A stretch of 64,000 bases of DNA, taken from Chytriomyces cf. hyalinus JEL632. Taxonomy: Eukaryota > Chytridiomycota > Chytridiomycetes > Chytridiales > Chytriomycetaceae. The DNA is taken from contig JAIWWG010000056.1 of the NCBI GenBank assembly GCA_025435555.1, positions 124,001-188,000 on the forward strand, in the 5' to 3' direction. Of this stretch, positions 21,680 through 35,776 are shown piece by piece; position 1 is the first letter of the stretch; each line of letters starts with the position of its first letter. A model generated the notes under the pieces. That model had not been told where the DNA came from and did not search any database. It saw nothing but the letters and a program-made list of their open reading frames with translations. The translations under genes were made by a program, and so were the position numbers.

Positions 21680-22349
21680 ATGTTTGCGTTATGAATAAAC
21701 TTTCTCTTTCTCAACGATACTGTTTGAATGTGTCTGATGGAGCCAGTCGCGCTTTGTTCTCAGACATTGGCACTAGCGCAAGCTATTCATTTAAAATTAA
21801 ACGCGTTTGGCATTCAATAATCATCGAGGAACCTTCGTTCCGATACAGTGGATCAATGCACGTTTCTTGCGACTATGCGATCCGGAAGTTTGGACACCTC
21901 TCCTTTATCGGACAACATTATTTACGCCGCCAATGGAAGTATCAGAAGTCATACGAAATCTATTGGGCAGAGAGAAATGGGGATACGCATGACTTCTTCA
22001 GATATCCCCTTCAAAAGCGTGTTGGGCAGAAGAAACCGTCAATATATATCAGACTCTTGATCTGTCGAAATGTGCGTTGGTTTGGATATTTGCGGGGAAG
22101 TGTGGCTAGCAGGGAGGCAATAAGCTCCAATACGAAATTGCAATTCGTCATTCTTTCTTTTTGTGTGGGAAAGGTGAACTTAGATAGCAATCTTGTGCTC
22201 ACTGCGAAGAAGGAAGAAATGTTGGCCAGTTGCCAAGCCAAGAGATTGGTCGGGTTCGTCACCTCCTTTCGCACACCTCAAACGACAACTTGAATGCCTT
22301 GCGCGTACGCGCTGGCAATGATATTATAGCTCAAAAAAATTTCGAGGTA
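21680..22349 (+). other. Intergenic, possible decayed F-box/LRR fragment
   Basis: An open frame (21691-22293) covers most of this stretch but its translation shows no family signal. In other plus frames there are isolated protein-like pieces (FLRLCDPEVWTPLLYRTTLF at about 21850, IYQTLDLSKCALV at about 22040) that resemble F-box and LRR segments. They are out of frame with each other. A degraded gene is possible; no intact product can be supported. Confidence 0.3.
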
Positions 22350-22535
22350 TTGTGCGTCCAGCGCCAAATTGGAGAAAGGGCAAAATAAATATCCCAGCCA
22401 TTAAATTTCCCAGCCGCACTCCCTCGCGTCGTAACCCAACCGCATCACGTAGCAGTCGCCCGCAACCAATACCAGTAAGATCGCTATTTTTTTCTGCACC
22501 TGCAGTGACCAATTGAAGGCAATTGAAGGTGTTTC
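22350..22535 (+). repeat. Left terminal inverted repeat of the transposon
   Basis: Starts TTGTGCGTCCAGCGCC directly after TA. It matches the reverse complement of 24669-24854 over 186 bp with three substitutions. It contains the direct pair AATTGAAGGC/AATTGAAGGT near its inner end and leads straight into the transposase start at 22555. Confidence 0.92.
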
Positions 22536-22554
22536 CAGGCGCAGTCTTCACTGA

Positions 22555-23618
22555 ATGGACATTCTGCGCACAGTGCGTCACCAACAGGGCTCCCCTGAAG
22601 TCCGGTACCATTGCCTGTATATGTACTACTACCAGGGGTTCACAAACAGGGCAAAACTTGCCCGTATGTTTGGGAAGGTTGGGTCAACAATAACGCACTG
22701 GATTCAGCAGTACGAAAAGGGGGATGGAACTGACCGGGCACAAAGGGAAACAGTCTACAAGAAGCATGGTCCGGAACGGCGCCAGTGGCTAGTCGATCTG
22801 TATCGCAAGAGACCGGTTCTCCTTCTCAAAGAAGCAAAGGATCTCTACGCATTACAGTTTCCTGGTTCCACCGTATCAACATCAACGATCTCGTATATTC
22901 TCAAAGAGGCTGGTCTCACGTGGAAAGTCCTTGAGCGTCGAGCAATCCAAATTAGCCAAGCTGACATTGTTCGATTCACTGAAGAGTTGATGGCTCTCCC
23001 TTGGATTCTCGAAAATCTTGTCTTCCTTGACGAAGTTTCGTTTGACAATCGGGACATGCTTACTACACGTGGATATGGAATACGGGGAGAGAAGCTGATC
23101 TACCGCGGTGAATTTACTCGTAAGCCTCGCGTCTCTCTCCTCTGCTTCATTGGAATTGGTGGCTTGCTCGAAACATACCCAACAGACGGCACTTTTGATC
23201 GCACAAAGTTTACTGCATGCTGTCGTGATTTTGCATTGAGTCAGAGTGTTCGGCAGTACCCTGGGCAGCATTCAGTCTGGATTCTGGACGGGGCTCGGAT
23301 TCATTGCGACAAAAACATTGTGTACTATTGCGATCACTTGGCATTTATCCAATTTTTTTGCCAGCTTACTGTCCATTTTTCAATCCGATTGAGCTTGTTT
23401 TTGGCATGATCAAAGGAGAGCTGAAGAAGGAGTACAAGGAGAACGACCGACATGATTTGCTGACTGTTGTTGCTTTGGTGTTGCTGGAAATTGGCAAACT
23501 TGACTTTGCAAAACTCTTTGGGAAGTGTGGTTATGGTCTGCGTGGATTCCTTCCCAGTGTAGCCTTTAAAATGGACCTTGCTGAAATGCCTGGTTTTGAA
23601 ATGCCTGGTTCTGAATAG
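22555..23618 (+). pseudogene. IS630/Tc1-like DDE transposase, one frameshift
   Basis: Two overlapping frames form one protein of about 354 aa. The N-terminus is a helix-turn-helix region (FTNRAKLARMFGKVGSTITH, WIQQYEKGDG) typical of IS630-type transposases. The catalytic residues are visible as D in FLDEVSFDNRDM, D in WILDGARIH and E in PAYCPFFNPIELVFG. The frame is lost once, near 23339-23341 (after CDHL), where a single base appears to be missing; the downstream frame continues cleanly to the stop. Either this copy is inactivated or the assembly has a one-base error. Nothing else in the protein looks damaged. Confidence 0.85.
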
Positions 23619-23676
23619 TGTGTATGTACTTCAGGTTTATTTGTAACGACAACAAAGCAATAAAGTCCGGTCCAAG

Positions 23677-24664
23677 TTAAGCGTGGTCGACATCTTCCTG
23701 CAATCCCACTCTTGCCAGCAAGTCCAAACTGTTCCCCACCTCTCGCGGCTGCAGCGACACGCTGAAGTCCATCAAAACGCTTCGACGAATCTTTAACTCA
23801 TGAAGCATACCTTTAGCTTCAGCTTCCGCAAACTCCAAAGAACGCTTTGACCGTTGCAAGCACTCAAGTGTGCGTTCAAAGCCTAAAATTGCCGTTTCGT
23901 TCTGTCAGGATTGCGACCTCATTGGATTGAATTATCATTCGGTTATGGACAGCTTCGTCAGTAGCTGGCAAATCAAAATGCCGAATCAGGATTGTCGGAG
24001 GAGGTTCTTCAATGAGTCTCTCTTGTATGTGGACCGGCTGTGTTGTGATCCAGTTTGCCCAAAGATGGTAACTGATGTGCTTTCCTGGGAATTCTGCTGA
24101 GTGCAGCGCCTTGAGCCTTTCGATCAGATATTGTACCACTGCGCTTTGTACTGCTCCGGATCGGTCTGTTTTTTCTGGCGAGAGCATCGTCTTTTTCGCT
24201 TTTAGAAACACTGCACTTTTGTCCATCGCATTGCCATACTTTTGGACATACAGTACGATTGTTTCGGTGTTCCATTTCGCCAGTAATACCTCATCAACTT
24301 CCGCCAATTTGAGTGACTTCTTGGCGTTCTTGGTTGACCTGACAAGAAGGAATGGCGCCATTATGTCGGGAGACGCGCCTGCTGGTAACTCAGGAGCATA
24401 TGTCATAGGAGCATCGGCAGCATCAGGGACAACAACTTCGCGAATCACGTGTGACCTTGCCATTAAACAGACAGCTTCTTTGAATTCGTCAACACTTGCA
24501 GAATTGATTTCGACAGGTTGCCGTGGTGTCGCTTGCTGACCAATGAAATCCCGCACAGCCATTGCAACGCTGGTTTTAAACGGCCCAACAGGCGCATTGG
24601 GGGGTTGCTGCTGAGAATTCGCAGCGCGATCAGTTCTTGGTTGGAGAACAGTGGATTCGGCCAT
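23677..24664 (-). CDS. Transposon ORF2, unknown accessory protein
   Basis: The main frame runs from ATG 24664 to 23876 (262 aa). A further frame to 23677 (coiled-coil-like, CLQRSKRSLEFAEAEAKG) looks like its natural C-terminus but is one base out of phase near 23880-23930; no proper intron could be placed. The start codon sits at the inner edge of the right inverted repeat, so the repeat would act as its promoter. The protein is mixed alpha/beta-like, with DEFKEAVCLMARSHVIREVV and ETIVLYVQKYGNAMDKS, and shows no domain I recognise. The position inside the element argues for a role in transposition. Confidence 0.55.
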
Positions 24665-24668
24665 GGCA

Positions 24669-24854
24669 GAAACACCTTCAATTGCCTTCAATTGGTCACT
24701 GCAGGTGCAGAAAAAAATAGCGATCTTACTGGTATTGGATGCGGGCGGCTGCTACGTGATGCGGTTGGGTTGCGACGCGAGGGAGTGCGGCTGGGAAATT
24801 TAATGGCTGGGATATTTATTTTGCCCTTTCTCCAATTTGGCGCTGGACGCACAA
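24669..24854 (-). repeat. Right terminal inverted repeat of the transposon
   Basis: Inverted copy of 22350-22535, ending in GCACAA immediately before TA at 24855. Confidence 0.92.
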
Positions 24855-24891
24855 TATTTACAGGAACCCGGGAACTAAACTCAAGTGTAAA

Positions 24892-28498
<3,607 letters not shown>

Positions 28499-28544
28499 AT
28501 GCGGGAAATGATTATTCTTGTTTCTGTCTTTTTCTCAGGATATT

Positions 28545-30083
28545 ATGATAGCTTTGGTTTCTTGCATCGTTTGTTTCATTGAGTGGGAGGTGATTAACTA
28601 TTGGACAGAGGGTGCGACAGGGTTCAATCGCCAAGCCAATTTGGCGCAAAAAGCTTCCAAAATTAGAATGTCGGTTCCAGTTCGGGTGAGTTACGACAAC
28701 ACCGACTGCAACCAGACACCGGTGCACATCGACTTCCTGCAACTAGATGCCGGAATGGAGTGCAAGCCGGTAGCTTGTTCTCGTGATGATCCCTCGGCCG
28801 TTGTTGGCGTGGGCTTCGTGCGAGAGTGTATAAGCCCAGACGCAAACTCAACGGCCCGCTTTGTTGCTTCTCGCATGGGCGCACAAGCATACATCCAGTC
28901 TACCAGATACAGCGACTCTAGCACTTGTTCGGACAAAACTGCGCAATGGCTGCATCCGCTCGACACATGCTACAACGTGAATTCAGCCGCGGCCGTCTGG
29001 AAATCTGAGATGTAAGTCATCGGCGCCGGCACTACAAAGGAATTTGGTTGTGTTTCTTAATAAAGGAGTTTTCTGTTTGCAGGTACGTGCGCAACGTGAC
29101 GACTGGCTCCATCTCCTACAACGCATACTCAGACTCTCACTGCAACTCAATCCAAAAGGTCCAAAATGTCATCAGGCCTGAAACTATTGGAGTGTGCAAT
29201 AAGGATGGGGCTACAGGCCTTGTTCTCCTTCTCGGGCGAGGTGCAACGACCGGAACCACATTTCCCCCTCCTATTGAACCGCCAGCGCCGAATTCATCCA
29301 AGGATTCAGCGCCAATCGGAATCATTGTTGGAGCAACTCTGGCGGGAGTGGCGGCCCTGGTGGGCGCAGGGATTGCGATTTGGTATTCGAAACGGAGCAA
29401 AAGCACGAAAGATATCCAAAGTCCACCAAATGTTCCCGCCCCGATCGCACTTTCCAACCTACAGCCAAATACGATTGTGCAATTAGAGTCAGCATTTATC
29501 ACTGATCATGCCGGCGCCCAGTCTGTCACAACAGCCTCTGTTTCGGACGCAAGAAGATCGAATTTGAAAATGGACTTTAATTACGTTGAACCGACGGCGA
29601 CTCCAGGACCTGATAAGATGGAATCAGCTACAAGCAGTCTGTTTAATGCTCTGACAGATCTCCCTCCACCGTCGTACATGGAAACAGCTCCCACTTTACA
29701 ACTTGGGGCGTCTGGACTTTCACAAAGCAGCGCACCTTACTTGAAAATGAAGCATATCGAGGAGGAAATTGAGAATGCCGAAAGCGAAACTCGAAAACAG
29801 GTGCTGACTTGGAATGCGGAGAAAGTTTCTGAATGGGCTGTTGAATGCGGTGCTTCGGAAGAAACTCGGCAAAAGTTTATTGGTGCGTTCTCTCTTTTCT
29901 ATATCTTTTTCCATTTTTGTTTCGTCGAGTGCTTATTTGTATTGGTGACTCGGAACAGAACACAACATTGACGGCAAGGCGCTGTTGCTGTTTCGCTCCG
30001 ACGATCTCGAGAGCGTATTGAAGATCAAGGCGTACGGAGAATTGCTGCGACTGCAGGATGCCATCAGACAACTGAAGCGATAG
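28545..30083 (+). CDS. Single-pass membrane protein with cytosolic SAM domain
   Basis: Three exons (28545-29011, 29083-29882, 29959-30083) encode 463 aa. A cysteine-containing N-terminal region (about 250 aa, NxT/NxS sites such as NVTTG) is followed by a proline linker and a transmembrane helix (GIIVGATLAGVAALVGAGIA). A basic stop-transfer (KRSKSTK), a long cytosolic tail and a C-terminal SAM domain follow, from VLTWNAEKVSEWAVECGA to the Lys-Arg end and including NIDGKALLLFRSDDL. The first 20 residues are only weakly signal-peptide-like, so the start may lie elsewhere (an internal ATG is at 28668). The layout suggests a surface sensor coupled to SAM-mediated oligomerisation or signalling. The ectodomain family is unrecognised. 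Confidence 0.7.
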
Positions 30084-30485
30084 CGCGCCCAGTTAAAGCA
30101 CGCTCGCCTCTTAATATAAAGTGTGGTTGAACGAACAGTAAAGCTCAATTTTTTGGCGAGTTTTGTGAAACGTCACATAATTGGCGTGAGCCAAGTCGGC
30201 CCATATATACTTTGCATTTCATTCCTCGAATCCAAAGCAAGCTGAATGCTCGTGGAAGTCATGGGCATAAGGACTGCGAGTATACCTCCATCATGCTGCG
30301 ACCGGCGGCATCCACTCACGCCCCTTCAAGTGCTGAACTTTATAACAGCTCTTCATTGCTCTTCTATGAAATACTTTCATCCTTTCGCTTCTACCTCCTT
30401 TCTAGCACCGTCCAAACCAAAAAGGAAAAAAAAAAAGAATAAAAGCAAAATACAGTGGACTACTGGTTCCAGCACATCCCATGTA
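30084..30485. other. Convergent intergenic region
   Basis: 3' flanks of the SAM receptor gene (plus) and of the arrestin-SH3 gene (minus). No gene seen. Confidence 0.55.
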
Positions 30486-33400
30486 TCAATTCCACACCTC
30501 CGGTGCAGCCTGGCTATAACAATGCACGCACTTCTCAGCATCCACCCATGAACTTGCCACACGTTTTTGATACAGATTCATATGTGCGCTCTGTGGCATT
30601 TCAATCTCCGCCATGGCTGGTGATCTGCTCGTGACGAGCGATTTAACAAGCTTGTAACGCGTTTCGTGGTGGCAGAGGAATTTAAAGTCGTTGGGAAGTT
30701 CGGCTTGCTGGCTCTAATGAGACATGGATGGTGGTAAAAGTTGGTCAGTAACTGGTGCAAAGGAAGACTTCTATTTTTTGTTCCATAGGTTTGTCTGACT
30801 CACCACCACATGGTTGAACCACTTTCCAAGCGAGCGCCCATCTTCTACAAGTGCGTTTCGTTCAGATACCAGGCAATGCAGCGGCAGGAACCCTTCGTCT
30901 CCAGACGTTTCATTTTTTCCCTTCGCCCATCCATCCACATAGGAGACACTGAGAACGAATTCAAAGGTTGGTTTTTGTCAATGAACAGTTTTTGCAGAAA
31001 AAATTGGCAGAAAACAGTCAAACTTACGATACGCGTACGACATCTCCAACAGCTAGTCGCACTTCATCTGCTCTAAGGTTTTCCAAATACGGGTACAACA
31101 CTCGGTAGAACCCGCTAAACTCATTGCTGGGCAAAAATCGTCCTTGAGAATCAACACCTTGTTCCAGCTCGCGCGCAAATTGATCAATTTTCGGGCTTGG
31201 TTTTTCAGAAAGCGCTTGCTGTGCGGCGAGACTGGGTTTCAAAGTTTTGGAATGGAATTCAAGTGTTGGGTTGGTTGGAGTTCCGGGTGCGACAGGGATT
31301 GCGATTTTATCAGCAGAAGCGATAATGGATGCTGCTACGGCTTCAGCTGCGGCAGAAAGGTTCTGAGCGTCACTTGCGTGTCGGTGGAAGTCGGTGATAT
31401 CTTCTTCTGAGTCGTCTTGGTTGCGGATTTCTGTTGTGTCATCAAGTTCTGGCTGGAATTCCCACAAGGGGCTGGCCGAACCTTCATTGTCCAATACGCC
31501 TATAATTGCTGTTGGTGGAGTTGCTTGTGCGGAGGCATCTGCATCCTCGTCTGAAACATTTGGATCCATCGCTTTTGACGAATCGGCGGGCATGTTGTTT
31601 TCAACTGCTTCTGCCACTACCACAGTTTCAATAACGTTTGCAATCACTGAAGGAGCAGGTGTCAGGGGCGGTGAAATGGGCCGGTCAGACGCCTTTTCAT
31701 TCGATCCTTTTTTCGAAGGAGTTTCACGCAAAGGACTTTCTTGACTGCTAAACCGGCCAGCCGATTCCGATTCCTCAAACGCGGCCTTCATCGCATCACG
31801 GGCCATTTGATTCAGCTCATCCGCAGAATACTTGGGATGCTGTTGTAAGTTTGGTTTCGACGACCCAAAAACGCGGCCAAAGATCCCATTGCCTTTTCGA
31901 TTTTGTTGCTCAGCAGAGATTGCGGTATTGACATTTGTTCTGGCGCCTTTGGTAATGATCATTTGCCCATCTTGTTTCGAAGAGCCATTGGAATCGGCAA
32001 GTGCGGCTGTTGAGACAAATTGCCCAACCCTCCATCCGCGTGGTACCCGAGGAATTCCCCATAGATGCGTTCCATCCCCTGCAGCATTGTCCACGAATGT
32101 CAGCATACAACGCAAAAAAAAAAAAAAACGCAATGCCACATAAGCAAACGATTTAAAAACCTTTAGCAACTAGAACCACTGGAACATCCAGTACAAGTGA
32201 GTCGATGGCCGATACGCGCACTGCCGAAACAGGCTGCGGCGTCTGCAACCTATTCATGGAGTCTCCCAAAACCGTATTCATCACCCGCACGCTAATACGC
32301 AGCATATGTAGACATGCAAACGGCAGCCGATTCTGCGGTGTATCGGGCATGGTTGGGCATGATGCAACCGAATCAGGTATATTAAAGTGAAAGCGCCGAG
32401 TCAATCCGCTTCCTTCCAAACCCCAATCGAACGTCTGTGTTGATAAACGAACGGCAATCGCGCTGCTTGGTGGTCGCTGGTATGTGGCAAGGGTTTTCGG
32501 TAGGTGGAAGTGAATGTGGGTGATCAAACTTGCAGTGATGCTGTGTACTTGATGTTCGATTGATGTCGGTTTAATGGCCATTGTGAAGGGAATTGTGTCG
32601 CCAATGTAGTGATGGAGACGAGCAACGTCTAAATCGTACAAAAGTTTTCCAGAATCTTTGATGGGAATCGGCTGCGTTGAGGTTTCAGCTGTGCGTATAG
32701 ATGGATCCAAGGGATCGCTGAGCGCAAATGAGAATGGGCTAATCAAGGCTGTGTCCTGAGATATTGTCCCCGGTACAAGCAGGTTGAGGCGATTTGAATA
32801 AATCATGGGCCGCGGTTGGTTTCGAATATACGCTATTGTATTTGTTTGAAGTCTGGTGAGTATGGAATTTCATGCGCTCAAGAGCGAAGCACGCACCAGC
32901 TCGTAAACCTGAGGGGGTCATTAGAGTGACGGGTACTGTGAAACCCTTCTCTTCGATCCCATTTGCAAGGGTATTTGCGGTCACAGATACTTTCAATTCG
33001 TAAACGCATTTCGCACTGATTGGAACAGCGGCGGATGGATTGACGGAGGGTGCTGATTGCGAGGTGGGAATAGTGACGACTGGTGTCGCAACAGATGGAG
33101 GCAGAGATGCAGGCAGCTGCAAGACCACAGGAAGGCCGTGTTCCCCTCGCAAGAGTGGACCTGTAAAAGAAGGGCAGTTCAGTGATACAAGACGAGGGCG
33201 ACGTGGAAGCAAGGAATTCAAACAACGGTGGGCAATTTGAGTGAATCAATGAAACACCTTCGTAGACAGTGACGCACAAGGACGCCACCTCCTTTGCAGC
33301 TTCCATTGGACCATCGACAACAGGTGTGAGAGGCATCCCATTCGCATTGTACAAAGGTTTACGAGGGCGCCAGGCGGCTGTCCATGAGCCACGCAGCAGC

Positions 33401-34131
33401 ACCTGCACCTGTGTTAGCATCGAATAAAGAGACGAGTTGCAGTGGTGAGAAACGAGACTATTCATGCAGTGTGCTATTTCCATGCTGATGAGGAACGGAG
33501 ATTGCGCCTGTACCTTAACGTTTTTGATTGACGCTGCAACGCTGACGTACACATGCCCTCGCAACGCCGATCCGGCTGTTCCGACGGCACCCGAACGTGC
33601 TTGCTCGCTCAGCGCAGCTTTTCCGTCTTGGACAAACAGAACAGACTGAAGCAGTTGCATAAATCGGGAAGGATTAATATTTTTGTAAATGGGGTGAACC
33701 TGAAGCAGTCCGCCGTTGATTACGCTTACACTTTTGCTCTCCACTTTCCTAGAAATGAGGTAGAAACAGCCCGCCGATTTGTGATGATTTGCCTGCATTA
33801 AGTTCACGCTGCCAACTGTCCGAACGAGTTGCACCGTGCTAAGTGGCGACCCAAGAGTTAAATGCGTTGCCTGTGCTGCTACCTGCGAAGCAAGTACATT
33901 GACGATGTTTCGGAGGAAAAATGCCTGCTATTTTATTCAGGTAAAAGGCTCTCCGACGGGAAATGTCAAGTGTCAATCAATGGGCATTTGAAACCGAAGC
34001 CAGCAAGCCTTATTCGCCAAGTCAATGATTTTGCTCACATCCTTTTACAAATCGTGCTACTGATATGCACTAGCTTGTGAGTCATTGCCCTCGACCAATG
34101 AACTGGCGCCACTGAAAGGTGAAGGCTGCAT
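30486..34131 (-). CDS. Arrestin-domain protein with C-terminal SH3 domain
   Basis: Ten exons (34061-34131, 33883-33927, 33700-33838, 33514-33645, 33258-33408, 32893-33160, 32161-32852, 31028-32078, 30804-30948, 30486-30713) total 973 aa in one frame. An arrestin N-like half has ALRGHVYVSVAASIKNVK joined to VQVLLRGSWTAAWRPRK and GPLLRGEHGLPVVLQLP. A C-half follows with LVPGTISQDTALISPFSF. A 300-residue acidic, Ser-rich linker leads to an SH3 domain (YRVLYPYLENLRADEVRLAV plus YVDGWAKGKNETSGDEGFLP, joined over an intron). Arrestin-like proteins act as ubiquitin-ligase adaptors for cargo endocytosis; SH3 would recruit Pro-rich endocytic partners. The first two exons (unusual donors, 44-nt intron) and the last exon are the least certain. 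Confidence 0.65.
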
Positions 34132-34213
34132 TGAGACAATAGTTTACATTTTTCATTGGACCCACACCCAAGCTGAGTCAGAAAAAAGAGTCGCAATTGT
34201 CATTTAAATACCG

Positions 34214-34893
34214 TCAACTAACAAGCAACAATCCGTCAAAGAGCACGTGCGTTCCGTGAACTTGGTGATACTCAATCGTTCCCCAAGCCTCTCCAGTTTC
34301 GGACAGTTTCTTGAGAAACGCGCAACCTCCTGCCTCGTCAAACCCAGAGAAACTGTCCTTGCTTATCTTGGCAATCAACGAATGATCATCCTCATGCAAG
34401 TTACGGTTCAATCCAAATATGGGTTCAGAATATGGCTGACCCAAGGCCCCGCCACTGCCAAGGCAAACGCCTGAAATCCTCGCTAGGTGTGATCAGAAAC
34501 ATGAACGAATCATCGCATTGACGGAAACGCGAATTACTCGGCCATGATACGCCAGAAAACGCACCAACAATACTCCCAGTTTTGATTTTGATGAATGTGA
34601 GCGTGTTTCGCTTTAGGTCGCACCATGTGTGAATCAGCGGAGCTTTTGCCTGGTGTTCCATGATACAGGGAACTTGTAACGATAGCTGGACCAACCCGAG
34701 AACTTAAAGAAACTGGAAGGTATTGATTGATTGCACGCATTATCTCCTTCAGGTTCTGGGGCTGGTCTGTCTGAGACAGAAGTAGCCCATCTGACTTCCA
34801 TTGGTTTTCTCCAGATCTCGTTGTCCCTTTCAATTGGAAAGCAACCATGCCCTGCACAGATTCAGGAAGCAGAGCAAGAAATGGTTCCAGCAA
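34214..34893 (-). pseudogene. Decayed TLDc-like gene
   Basis: Three minus-strand frames together resemble a TLDc domain: SLYHGTPGKSSADS; then TWCDLKRNTLTFIKIKTGSI, VGAFSGVSW and CDDSFMFLIT; then EPIFGLNRN and FSGFDEAGGCAFLKKL. The pieces are in order but out of frame at about 34632 and between 34440 and 34500. No GT-AG intron repairs either break. Upstream open stretches to 35135 may be further remnants. I read it as a pseudogene with at least two frameshifts; sequence error at two sites is the alternative. Confidence 0.5.
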
Positions 34894-35135
34894 CTTTGAG
34901 GGTGGACGCTGGAATTTTGAGCAACTCCACTACAGGAACCAATGGCTTAATCAACTTTTGCTGGCCATTTCAATTTGAAAATCGTCTGCAAGATTTGATT
35001 CCAGAGCGAGGTCCCCCTTCCGTACCCTGACAGGCTTTGCACCAAGCAATCAGGATTCTCCAACGATCCAACGGACGCAAGCGGCTCAAACAAGAGCAAC
35101 GTCTCACCGTCTTTTTCGTTCATTTGCGCCAACAC

Positions 35136-35776
35136 TCACGACCGCATTCCAACGACATAGACAGATCCTGCAACATTTTGCTGAGGGCAAAGGATTTTTT
35201 GTTTTCGATGCCGTGGATTCTGTCGGACAGAAGGTAGAATTTTCAAGCACATGCTTCAGCGTGATTTTCCTGCCAGTGGGTTTTGCTAATGTCCGCCTGT
35301 CTTTGGCGGAGGGTCAGCTACCGGTTGGAAGTTTTCTTCTGCTACCGTGTCTCTTCCTTGTGTCCTTTTTGCGGAGAGGGTCTCTATTGTAGTAGTCATT
35401 CGTTGAGCCAAGCACAACTGCATGGCCAGTCAGCACAACGCCCCCTTCAAAGACAAGTTCCACGTCAGCGTATGTAATATTGTTGCGGATGAGTCCCAGC
35501 GAAGGTCTGGTTGCTTCATTGGACAGGTGAACGTTTCACAAAATGGCAAAATACACAGATTTTTATTGGCCAACCCGTCCAAACAACGCCGCATAATAGA
35601 CATTGCATTCATTTCAGTCCGTCTGGAACGTACATATGGACACATGCCAACGCTATCGAAGTGACCAAAATCGAGGATTGTGCTGTTCAACGGGATGCAT
35701 GTCACCAAAAAAAAAATAATTAGAACGCAAAGGTTTAAATACAATGGGGCCGGGGGGCCGCCAGCAGAAGGAAACC
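35136..35776. other. Intergenic or degenerate sequence
   Basis: Several short ORFs lie on both strands without family signals. It may include the decayed 5' part of the TLDc-like gene. No intact gene supported. Confidence 0.4.

Larger units (their letters stand above)
22348..24856. mobile_element. IS630/Tc1-mariner-type DNA transposon with two convergent ORFs
   Basis: The element spans 22350-24854 (2505 bp) and is flanked on both sides by TA (22348-22349 and 24855-24856), the target duplication used by IS630/Tc1/mariner elements. It carries 186-bp terminal inverted repeats with three mismatches that I could count. Inside are a plus-strand DDE transposase (22555-23618, one frameshift) and a convergent minus-strand ORF of unknown function (23876-24664, with an out-of-frame C-terminal extension to 23677). 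The near-identical repeats point to recent activity. The right end lies 37 bp before the start codon of the LSH gene. Confidence 0.92.

Noticed and set aside
22011-22274. Minus-strand ORF near the left end of the transposon
   Set aside because: Lies outside the inverted repeat, has no family signal and overlaps decayed plus-strand fragments.
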